Source of the DNA: Chthoniobacter flavus
Lineage (GTDB): Bacteria; Verrucomicrobiota; Verrucomicrobiia; Chthoniobacterales; DYNR01
Length of the DNA: 8,510 bases
Direction: 5' to 3'
Assembly: GCA_020720945.1 (NCBI GenBank)
Contig: DYNR01000094.1
Location: 1 to 8,510, forward strand
Shown here: positions 1 through 5,304 of the stretch, piece after piece
How positions within the stretch are numbered: position 1 is the stretch's first letter
How the letters are laid out: each line of letters starts with the position of its first letter
Notes under the pieces: model-generated
Database searches by the model: none
The model's input: the letters and a program-made list of their open reading frames with translations, nothing else
What the model was told of the DNA's origin: nothing
Translations under genes and position numbers: made by a program

Positions 1-19
1 GAACAACTCCTTTAGGTAT

Positions 20-448
20 TCAAGGGTTCGATGCTGGGGCGGCATCTGGGATGTTCTTGGTATTTGGGTTTTCCCCGTTTTTTTCGAGCAGTTCCCGCAT
101 GACTTTTTGGAGTGCGACGGGGCTGAAAGGCTTTGTCATAAAGTCGGCGACTTGAAGACCTTCGGCGGCTTGGCGGATGAGGGTTTGGTCGCGGGCGGTG
201 AGCATCAGCACGGGGATCGAGTCTCCGCCGGGAAGTTTTCGGATGCGGCGGAGGGTTTCCACGCCGTCCATATTCGGCATCGAGTAGTCTAGGATCATGG
301 CATCCGGGAGCGTTTTTTCTTCGATGAATCGGAGAGCTTCTTCGCCATTGCGGGCGGATGCGATGGTTGCGCCGATGGTTCGCAGGGTGGCTTGCAAGAC
401 GCGGATGATGAGGTCTTGATCGTCAACTAGGAGGATGGTTTTTGGCAT
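20..448 (-). CDS. Stand-alone CheY-like response regulator (receiver domain only)
   Basis: This is a 142-residue single-domain receiver protein. The acidic pair D9-D10 follows the first beta strand (ILLVDD). D54 in the LDYSMPNMDG segment is the expected phosphoacceptor. T84 (MLTA) and K106 (TKPF) complete the conserved set, so the domain should be phosphorylatable. After the receiver, at about residue 122, there is only a short Asn/Pro/Ala-rich tail and no DNA-binding or enzymatic output domain. It probably acts by protein-protein contact. It is the last gene of a minus-strand series, 44 bases after the stop of the kinase/GAF/phosphatase gene, which makes that protein the natural partner (inference). 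No histidine kinase is visible in the window. The start is the first ATG of the frame and fits the family exactly. Its leader is almost all pyrimidine and has no Shine-Dalgarno sequence, so translation may depend on coupling or other signals. Confidence 0.93.
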   Translation of the reverse strand: MPKTILLVDDQDLIIRVLQATLRTIGATIASARNGEEALRFIEEKTLPDAMILDYSMPNMDGVETLRRIRKLPGGDSIPVLMLTARDQTLIRQAAEGLQVADFMTKPFSPVALQKVMRELLEKNGENPNTKNIPDAAPASNP

Positions 449-473
449 AGGCGGGAGAGAGGAGAGGGGAGAG

Positions 474-497
474 TTTTGGTTTAGATTTTGGTTTAGA
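474..497. repeat. Perfect 12-base tandem duplication covering the phosphatase stop codon
   Basis: TTTTGGTTTAGA occurs twice back to back (474-485 and 486-497, plus strand). The right copy contains the stop codon of the phosphatase gene at 493-495. The left copy therefore supplies a second in-frame stop (481-483) twelve bases further on in the minus-strand reading direction. Confidence 0.85.
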
Positions 498-2211
498 GAG
501 TGCGGGAAATCAAGATTGCGGTGCGGTCGTCGGAAGGGGCAGCGCCCCCCGTGAAGATATTGACTTGTTCGAGGAGTTCTTCAAGAGCATCCTTCGAGGA
601 AACCAAGTTTTTTTCCGAGAGCGCAAATTTCACACGGTCGTAGTCAAACATTTTTCCGGCGTGGTTTTCGGCTTCCACGATCCCGTCGGTGTAAAGCAAA
701 ATGCGGTCGCCGCGATGGAACGCGAAGGTTTCCGAAGCATAATCGGAATCCGGGAAAACGCCGATCGGCAAGCCGGCAGCATCGATGTCCTCCATGGTTT
801 TATCGGGGGATTTGCGTTGGACGATGGCGGCCAGATGGCCTGCGCTGGACAAAGTGATCCGGTCGTGATCGGGGGAAATTTTTACGCACACCATGGTGAT
901 AAACATTTCTAGGTGGATCAAGTCATCGCTCATGAGGCGGTTGATCGAAGCGACGATTTCGTGGGGTTCGTGTTTCCCCGTGCTGACGATGGCGCGCAGG
1001 TTTGTCCGGAGCATGGCGGCGAGCAAGGCGGCGGGGAGGCCTTTGCCCATGACATCGGCAATGACGCAGAGGGTGGAACCGTCGGGGAGGGGCAGTGTCT
1101 CGAAGTAATCGCCTCCGGCTTGAAGGGCGGGGCGGCAAGTGCCGAAAACATCCAAGCCGCGGAAGCCCGAAAAATCGCTCGGCATCAAAGAGAGCTGGAT
1201 TTGGGCGGCGATTTCCAGTTCGCGCAAAGACCGTTCGTCTTCGGAACGGCGTTTTTGCAATGCGCCGAGTTCGGTGATGATCCCGAGATATTCGGCGACA
1301 GTGCGGGCGATTTTAAGTTTTCCCGCATCGAAAAACGAAGAAACGACATTTTTTCCGAGGAAGAGAATCCCGCGCCTGGCGTCTTTGAAAAGGATGGGGG
1401 CGATGAAGCCGCTCGCGATTTTTTTTGTTAGGGGGTCGGAAAGCGGGAGGTCGGAATCCAGCGGGATGGTGACTTCCTGCCCGGTGCGAAAAACTTCGGA
1501 TTCCATTCCAAGAGAAGAAGTTTCGATGGCACCTTGCAAGGGGACAAGCGTTTTTCCCCACTGGTGGGAAAGTTTGAGGGAACCGCCGGAATCCAGGCGG
1601 ACATAGGCGGTTCCCGCACCTGTGACGCTGCAGAGCCGTTCCAGCGCGCCGTCGATAAAGGCGTCCATGTCGGGGGCGGTCGCGAGCCATTCCCCCAGGC
1701 CGATCAGCGTGCTGATCATCTCGTAGCTGGCGACGAGTTCATCGGTCATTTCGCAGAGGGTGGCATCGGCTTGGCCAGGGATGTATTCCCACGGAATAGC
1801 GAAGCGTTTGCGGAGGATGAGGACATGGCCGGACTCGCTGGTTTCGTGGAGGATTTCGTCCGTCATCTGGCACATCAAAAAATGGCCGCGTCCGCCTTCG
1901 TCAAACGGGTCATCGGGAAGCAGGGGTTCGTAGTCCCATCCTTTGAAATCCGAGGGGTCTAAGACACGGAGTTCGGCATATTCCGGACGGATGTAGATGC
2001 GGGCGTGGAAAAATTTTTCTTGGGCGTTGGCGCAACCGTGTTCGACGGCGTTGTTGATGGCTTCCGCACAGGCCAGTTCAAACTGGCTTAAAAAAGTGGG
2101 GTCGGACACACCGTGGTCGCGGAGAAAGCCGATGAGTTGGCGGACGGAATTTCCGACATGGGCGAGGTCGGGGTCACGGATATCGAGGCAGCAACTGAGT
2201 TCGCAGTTCAT
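493..2211 (-). CDS. RsbW-like ATPase / GAF / SpoIIE-type PP2C phosphatase, three-domain partner-switching regulator
   Basis: This is a 572-residue cytoplasmic protein. Residues 1-140 form an RsbW/SpoIIAB-like HATPase: the N-box has E50, N54, H58 and G59, and a glycine-rich lid lies at 106-110 (EGGRGHF). Residues about 163-318 look like a GAF sensor domain. Residues 320-345 are a helical linker with the IQLSLMP motif usual before RsbU-type phosphatases. Residues 350-572 are a PP2C/SpoIIE domain with metal-binding acids at D368 (GGDYF), D386 (IADVMGKG), D509 (YTDG) and D561-D562 (SDDRT). The family phosphorylates and dephosphorylates Ser/Thr on STAS antagonist proteins, so one protein may carry both opposing activities. 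The likely substrate is the STAS protein at 4295-4606 (inference). The open frame extends upstream to 2487, but those residues are basic, low in complexity and lie inside the previous gene. The ATG at 2211 overlaps the preceding stop as ATGA and starts right at the domain, so it is preferred. Coupled translation is likely. Confidence 0.92.
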   Translation of the reverse strand: MNCELSCCLDIRDPDLAHVGNSVRQLIGFLRDHGVSDPTFLSQFELACAEAINNAVEHGCANAQEKFFHARIYIRPEYAELRVLDPSDFKGWDYEPLLPDDPFDEGGRGHFLMCQMTDEILHETSESGHVLILRKRFAIPWEYIPGQADATLCEMTDELVASYEMISTLIGLGEWLATAPDMDAFIDGALERLCSVTGAGTAYVRLDSGGSLKLSHQWGKTLVPLQGAIETSSLGMESEVFRTGQEVTIPLDSDLPLSDPLTKKIASGFIAPILFKDARRGILFLGKNVVSSFFDAGKLKIARTVAEYLGIITELGALQKRRSEDERSLRELEIAAQIQLSLMPSDFSGFRGLDVFGTCRPALQAGGDYFETLPLPDGSTLCVIADVMGKGLPAALLAAMLRTNLRAIVSTGKHEPHEIVASINRLMSDDLIHLEMFITMVCVKISPDHDRITLSSAGHLAAIVQRKSPDKTMEDIDAAGLPIGVFPDSDYASETFAFHRGDRILLYTDGIVEAENHAGKMFDYDRVKFALSEKNLVSSKDALEELLEQVNIFTGGAAPSDDRTAILISRTL

Positions 2212-3419
2212 GGAAACGAGGGGGTGGTGAAGGCGATTTTTACGAGGGATTTTTCTGCCATTTTTTGTCCTGCTTTTTCGGGTGCACCCGCTTGAAACGC
2301 CGCGTGCAACCATTCGTCGGGACGGTCGGCGGAGTGACACCCGTAAAGGTCCGAAAGGGCAAAAACGCCGGGGCGAACTGCCGCCAAGGCCGCGCGTGCG
2401 TCCGGCGGGAGAGATTCCCAATTTTCTGAAGAGCGGGGCAATATGCCGACAAGCCCGAGTTCCCCAGAAGCGACCATGCGAAACCACGCCGCCCGGCGAA
2501 GCAAGAGAGGACCCTGCGGGTAAGTGCTCAACGGAACATCCTTGTCGCGTCCGAGGCGGATGGTGTGCCGTTCGGGAGGGACACCTTTTGCGGCGAGTTT
2601 TGCAAAAACTTCGAGGATGGGGGCGAGGAGGGCGGCGGCGGCACGCGTGAGGAATGGGACGGAATCCGTTTTGTGAAGATTCGAAAGAACAAAGTCGTCC
2701 GTGACTTCTACGGCAGCACCTCGCTCGAAGTCCATCAGCAAACCGCCTTGCACGGCGACATTGTGCAAAGTTGTGTGGGAGCCGACATAGGTTTCACCCA
2801 AGACAACTGCATTAGAGACTTCCACATCTTCGTCCAAGAATGCGCCCGGACCGACGAACGCGTTGGGACCGATGCGGCAATTCGGGCCGATGCGGGCAGT
2901 GCTACCGATCCAGCAAGGAGGAGAAAAAACCGTATCGCAGGCGGCCTTTGCACCGGGGGCGAACCAGATGCCGGGGCGGTATTCGGCATCGAGATGAACC
3001 ATGCCCGAAGAGCGTTTTTCCAAGCTGGCAACCTGGAGGGAAAACCAGTGTTGGAGCAAGTCGCGGGGGCTTTGCAAGGGGGGGCACGGCGAGGAACCTG
3101 GCAAGGTGTCCGCAACGATGCGGACGGTGTTTTCCGGGGTGTGCGGGGTCGAGTCCACTTCGATCGAACGAGACCAGAGGTTGCGTGCATCCAACCACTT
3201 ACGCAAGCAGTGGGGGCGATCCACCGCTTCGATTGTGACCGAAGAAACCCCTTGGCGGACGGCTTCGTCCAGCCACCAAGCGAGGAGCGGTTTTTCGCAA
3301 ACCGGCCAGAGGAGGAAGGGGAGGGGAGAGCGCCAGATCGTGTCGAGTTCCGCCCAATCTGGGGCGACCAGCCGCCATGCGGGCGGGTGCGGGTTTTCTC
3401 CTTCGAGGGAATCGTTCAT
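2208..3419 (-). CDS. Left-handed beta-helix protein flanked by degenerate nucleotidyltransferase-like and sugar-transferase-like segments
   Basis: This is a 403-residue protein. Residues 20-90 contain PVCEKPLLAWWLDEAVRQG, which resembles the part of sugar-nucleotide pyrophosphorylases after their glycine-rich signature. That signature itself (GxGTRL type) is absent. Residues about 166-235 carry hexapeptide repeats (WIGSTARIGPNCRIGPNAFV and on), forming a left-handed beta-helix as in GlmU-type proteins. Residues 256-278 form a hydrophobic stretch. Residues 305-375 resemble the C-terminal part of bacterial sugar transferases: GELGLVGILPR corresponds to GQMSLVGPRPP in the neighbouring transferase, and RPGVFALSDLYG to KPGLTCFWQVSG. 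The catalytic Asp-Glu (DELPQ in the neighbour) is replaced by LLRRA, and the KFRSM segment is missing. I infer a non-catalytic or altered-function partner of the adjacent transferase in polysaccharide synthesis. The start ATG has no clear Shine-Dalgarno and lies between two copies of a 9-base repeat. Its stop overlaps the next start (ATGA). Confidence 0.85.
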   Translation of the reverse strand: MNDSLEGENPHPPAWRLVAPDWAELDTIWRSPLPFLLWPVCEKPLLAWWLDEAVRQGVSSVTIEAVDRPHCLRKWLDARNLWSRSIEVDSTPHTPENTVRIVADTLPGSSPCPPLQSPRDLLQHWFSLQVASLEKRSSGMVHLDAEYRPGIWFAPGAKAACDTVFSPPCWIGSTARIGPNCRIGPNAFVGPGAFLDEDVEVSNAVVLGETYVGSHTTLHNVAVQGGLLMDFERGAAVEVTDDFVLSNLHKTDSVPFLTRAAAALLAPILEVFAKLAAKGVPPERHTIRLGRDKDVPLSTYPQGPLLLRRAAWFRMVASGELGLVGILPRSSENWESLPPDARAALAAVRPGVFALSDLYGCHSADRPDEWLHAAFQAGAPEKAGQKMAEKSLVKIAFTTPSFP

Positions 3420-3431
3420 GGAATCGTTGAA
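3408..3431. repeat. Imperfect 12-base tandem duplication at the start of the beta-helix gene
   Basis: GGAATCGTTCAT (3408-3419) is followed directly by GGAATCGTTGAA (3420-3431), sharing nine leading bases. The left copy encodes the start codon and next three codons of the minus-strand gene; the right copy is the leader where a ribosome binding site would be expected. Confidence 0.65.
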
Positions 3432-3463
3432 AGAAGGTTTTGGATTTTTTTCGGGACCGAAAA

Positions 3464-4201
3464 TCAGTAAGCGCCTTTGCCGAGAAGAACGGCGGGGATA
3501 GTAAGCAGGAGGAGTTTCAAATCCGTCAGGATGCTCGAAGAGCGGATGTAATCGAGGTCAAGCCGCACTTGCCCGGCGAAGTCAATTTCGCTGCGTCCGC
3601 TGACCTGCCAAAAGCAAGTCAAACCAGGTTTTGCCAAGAGGCGCTGGCGGTCTTCGGCCGAGTATTCCGCGACCTCTCGGGGGAGGGGCGGGCGCGGGCC
3701 GACGAGAGACATTTGACCGATGAAAACATTCCAGAGCTGGGGGAGTTCGTCGATGGAGTATTTGCGGATAAACTTCCCGATTTTTGTCACTCGGGGGTCG
3801 TCCTTCATTTTGAAAATCACGCCGCCTTGCATTTCATTTTGCGCCATGAGCTTGGCTTTGACTTCTTCCGCATTGAGCACCATCGAGCGGAACTTCCACA
3901 TCGGGAAGAGTTTACCGTGATAGCCGACGCGGGTTTGCCTAAAAAAAACGGGACCGCCGTCTTCTAGTTTGATGAGGAGGGCGGTGAGTGCCAAGAGGGG
4001 AGATGCGCAGAGAATGGCGGACGCGGAAACGGTGATGTCGAACACCCTTTTGAGCCCGTGGGCAAAGAAAAGAACCAATTTCAAAAGCAGGAGTTTTGCG
4101 CGCAGGCGCAGTTTGAGGTGCAGGCGTCCGCCCATGGTCGAACTGCGAATCCAGTAGTCGATGTTGTAATCGGGGAGGTTGGAGCGGTCTTTTTGATTCA
4201 T
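3464..4201 (-). CDS. Bacterial sugar transferase (undecaprenyl-phosphate sugar-1-phosphate transferase, WcaJ/ExoY/PglC superfamily)
   Basis: This is a 245-residue monotopic membrane enzyme. It transfers a sugar-1-phosphate from a nucleotide sugar to a polyprenyl phosphate on the inner face of the membrane, the first step of exopolysaccharide or capsule repeat synthesis. A hydrophobic re-entrant helix spans about 51-80, followed by GPVFFRQTRVG (83-93), KFRSM (103-107) and the catalytic pair D151-E152 in SIDELPQLWNVF. Next come MSLVGPRPPLP (164-174), PGLTCFWQVSGR (192-203) and a terminal GKGAY typical of the ExoY/WcaJ group. It lacks the four extra N-terminal helices of full-length WcaJ, like the short form of the family. 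The sugar specificity cannot be read. The frame extends to a TTG at 4264, but the ATG at 4201 (MNQKDR) is the better start. As the first gene of the minus-strand operon it is expected to use a promoter in the divergent region with the STAS gene. Confidence 0.93.
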   Translation of the reverse strand: MNQKDRSNLPDYNIDYWIRSSTMGGRLHLKLRLRAKLLLLKLVLFFAHGLKRVFDITVSASAILCASPLLALTALLIKLEDGGPVFFRQTRVGYHGKLFPMWKFRSMVLNAEEVKAKLMAQNEMQGGVIFKMKDDPRVTKIGKFIRKYSIDELPQLWNVFIGQMSLVGPRPPLPREVAEYSAEDRQRLLAKPGLTCFWQVSGRSEIDFAGQVRLDLDYIRSSSILTDLKLLLLTIPAVLLGKGAY

Positions 4202-4294
4202 GGTTTCAGGGACTGGCGGAAATGATTTTTTGTTGCGTGCGGCGGTTTGAAATTTGCATTGCAAAAAGGCGGCAACGGGTTCATGCTAGCCAGT
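4202..4294. promoter_or_regulatory. Divergent intergenic region with 13-base palindrome (4253-4265)
   Basis: About 90 bases separate the starts of the minus-strand polysaccharide/phosphatase operon and the plus-strand STAS gene, so promoters for both should lie here. The sequence TTTGCATTGCAAA at 4253-4265 is a perfect inverted repeat of six bases around one central base, close to the middle of the region, and is a candidate operator. The TTGCAA at its right side could serve as a -35 box for the plus strand. With a 17-base spacer it would be followed by CATGCT, a poor -10, so no promoter is assigned with confidence. Confidence 0.4.
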
Positions 4295-4606
4295 ATGTCA
4301 GACGATTTCCAGACAAAAGTCAGCGATAATGTATTGCACATCATCATCAATTTCCCTCGCTTGGATGCGAGTTCTTCGATTCCGTTGCGCCAGAAGCTCA
4401 ACTTCGATTTGCCGCCGGAAGTCCGGAGGGCGGAGGTGGAAATGGGCGAAGTCCAGTTCGTGGACAGCTCCGGAATCGGTGTCTTGTTGAGCGTGTATCG
4501 CAAGTTACCGAAGGATGGCGCAGAAGTCGTCTTGCGCAATGTGCAAGCGGGCGTGCTCGCCGTTTTGGAACTCTTGCGTTTGCACAGGGTTTTCAAAGTT
4601 GAGTAG
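4295..4606 (+). CDS. Single-domain STAS protein, anti-sigma-factor antagonist type (SpoIIAA/RsbV/SypA-like)
   Basis: This is a 103-residue protein that is all STAS domain. A beta strand (VLHIIINFPRLDASS) leads to the diagnostic FVDSSGIGVLLSVYRKL at about 55-71. In SpoIIAA and RsbV, the serine phosphorylated by the anti-sigma kinase sits in this DSSG motif (here S58-S59). The phosphorylation state decides whether the protein binds its partner. The HATPase and PP2C domains of the gene at 493-2211 are obvious candidates to phosphorylate and dephosphorylate it (inference from gene proximity). No sigma factor is visible, so the output may instead be a protein partner, possibly the polysaccharide machinery. 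The ATG at 4295 gives the usual family length. An in-frame ATG at 4283 would add four residues and has a better-placed AGGCGG ten bases upstream, so the start is uncertain. A 28-base gap to msrB suggests co-transcription. Confidence 0.9.
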   Translation: MSDDFQTKVSDNVLHIIINFPRLDASSSIPLRQKLNFDLPPEVRRAEVEMGEVQFVDSSGIGVLLSVYRKLPKDGAEVVLRNVQAGVLAVLELLRLHRVFKVE

Positions 4607-4634
4607 GCGCTGAAAGGCGGAAGGCTCTTGGCCG

Positions 4635-5183
4635 ATGTCTCGATTTCTTTTTTGTGCTGGATTCGCGGTTTTTTGCGTTTTCGCCCAAGCTTCGCTATTT
4701 GCAGGAGAACCAAAAACTATGAGCACGACCGAATCGAAACAAGCCGTTGATTTAGAAAAAAAGAAAGCCGAGTTGTCGCCCGAACAATATCGGGTGGCGG
4801 TGCTGTGCGGGACGGAACCTCCTTTTCGGAACGCATATTGGGACAACAAAGAGGAAGGGATTTATGTCTGCGTCGTCTCGGGGAAGCCGCTTTTTGCATC
4901 GTGGGACAAATTTGATTCTGGCACAGGGTGGCCGAGTTTTACCCGTCCGATTGACGAAGGTGTGCTCGAAGAAGTGAAAGATGGTTCGCACGGAATGGAG
5001 CGAGTCGAAGTTCGTTCAAAGACGGGCGATAGCCACTTGGGGCATGTATTTCCCGATGGCCCAGGTCCGGAGGGTTTGCGGTATTGCATCAATTCCGCCT
5101 CGCTCCGCTTCATCCCTCTTTCAAAAATGGTCGAAGAAGGATACGGGGCATGGGTAAAGCCATCGCCCGAAGCGAAGAAGTAA
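4635..5183 (+). CDS. msrB: Exported peptide-methionine (R)-S-oxide reductase MsrB
   Basis: This is a 182-residue protein. MsrB reduces methionine-R-sulfoxide in oxidised proteins. Recognition rests on GTEPPF (59-64), KFDSGTGWPSF (92-102), DSHLGHVFPDGPGPEGLRYC (132-151) and INSASLRFIP, with C151 as the catalytic (sulfenic acid) cysteine. Residues 1-24 form a signal-peptide-like segment: one arginine, a hydrophobic core, then a small-residue region ending near SLFA-GEP. Export to the periplasm or outer face is therefore likely. The two CxxC zinc pairs of the E. coli type are absent (CVVS and RSKTGDS instead). The resolving-cysteine position in the FDSxxGWPSF loop is Thr97, leaving C58 or C79 as possible recycling residues. 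A GGAAGG lies ten bases before the ATG at 4635. A second ATG at 4719 (Met29), after the signal segment, also has a good Shine-Dalgarno. No MsrA partner is present in the window. Confidence 0.94.
   Translation: MSRFLFCAGFAVFCVFAQASLFAGEPKTMSTTESKQAVDLEKKKAELSPEQYRVAVLCGTEPPFRNAYWDNKEEGIYVCVVSGKPLFASWDKFDSGTGWPSFTRPIDEGVLEEVKDGSHGMERVEVRSKTGDSHLGHVFPDGPGPEGLRYCINSASLRFIPLSKMVEEGYGAWVKPSPEAKK
4703..4721 (+). promoter_or_regulatory. Possible internal ribosome binding site and start (Met29) in msrB
   Basis: AGGAG at 4703-4707 precedes an in-frame ATG at 4719-4721 by 11 bases, immediately after the predicted signal-peptide cleavage region. Initiation here would give a 154-residue protein without export signal that keeps the whole MsrB fold. 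The AGGAG also encodes Ala-Gly-Glu of the precursor, so it may be coincidental. Confidence 0.3.
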
Positions 5184-5191
5184 CGCGACTA

Positions 5192-5210
5192 CAGAGCCTG
5201 CGGGGTTCTG
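5192..5210 (+). other. Hairpin just after msrB, possible weak terminator or 3' stabiliser
   Basis: CAGAGCC (5192-5198) pairs with GGTTCTG (5204-5210), a seven-pair stem with one G-U and a five-base loop. It begins nine bases after the msrB stop. No T-run follows, so it does not fit an intrinsic terminator. A second small inverted repeat, CCAAAT/ATTTGG, lies at 5218-5223 and 5233-5238 and also lacks a T-tract. The rest of the 121-base gap (5184-5304) holds only the promoter listed separately. Confidence 0.3.
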
Positions 5211-5258
5211 CAAACTTCCAAATACCGCTTGCATTTGGCGGATTCCTGACGGAGGCTG

Positions 5259-5287
5259 TTGACAGATTGTGCGGTTTGATTGATAAC
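5259..5287 (+). promoter_or_regulatory. Sigma-70-type promoter for the 5305 gene
   Basis: A perfect -35 TTGACA (5259-5264) is followed by a 17-base spacer and GATAAC (5282-5287; four of six to TATAAT). Transcription would start near 5293-5295, leaving only about 10-12 bases before the ATG at 5305, with no room for a normal Shine-Dalgarno. This is the best promoter-like sequence I saw in the window, and it separates the downstream gene from the STAS-msrB pair. Confidence 0.6.
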
Positions 5288-5304
5288 ACGACACTTAACC
5301 AGCC

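Noticed and set aside
1419..1426. Eight-T run (A8 on the coding strand) as a programmed frameshift; a similar run lies near 7867 in ligA.
   Set aside because: Both encode Thr-Lys-Lys-Ile in an uninterrupted frame, and no alternative product or stimulatory structure is evident.
913..1431. Plus-strand open frame of 172 codons opposite the phosphatase.
   Set aside because: It mirrors the GAF/PP2C coding sequence, with no family resemblance and no promoter or ribosome binding site.
2212..2487. In-frame upstream extension of the phosphatase gene (92 extra residues).
   Set aside because: The added residues are Arg/Ser/Pro-rich with no domain character and lie inside the beta-helix gene in another frame; the ATGA overlap at 2208-2211 gives a natural start.
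2565..3470. Long plus-strand open frame of 301 codons opposite the beta-helix gene.
   Set aside because: It is antisense to a gene with recognisable repeats, crosses into the intergenic region, and its translation shows no domain; long antisense frames are common with this base composition.
3440..3967. Plus-strand open frame of 175 codons opposite the sugar transferase.
   Set aside because: Antisense shadow of a clearly recognised enzyme; the protein has no domain signature.
4202..4264. Upstream TTG start for the sugar transferase.
   Set aside because: It would add 21 residues of no family character starting inside the palindrome; the ATG at 4201 is closer to the family norm.
4247..4294. 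Upstream TTG start for the STAS protein.
   Set aside because: The extra residues precede the first STAS strand and would consume the promoter region; ATG at 4295 or 4283 fits better.
5218..5238. CCAAAT/ATTTGG inverted repeat as an intrinsic terminator.
   Set aside because: Only six pairs, a nine-base loop and no following T-run.
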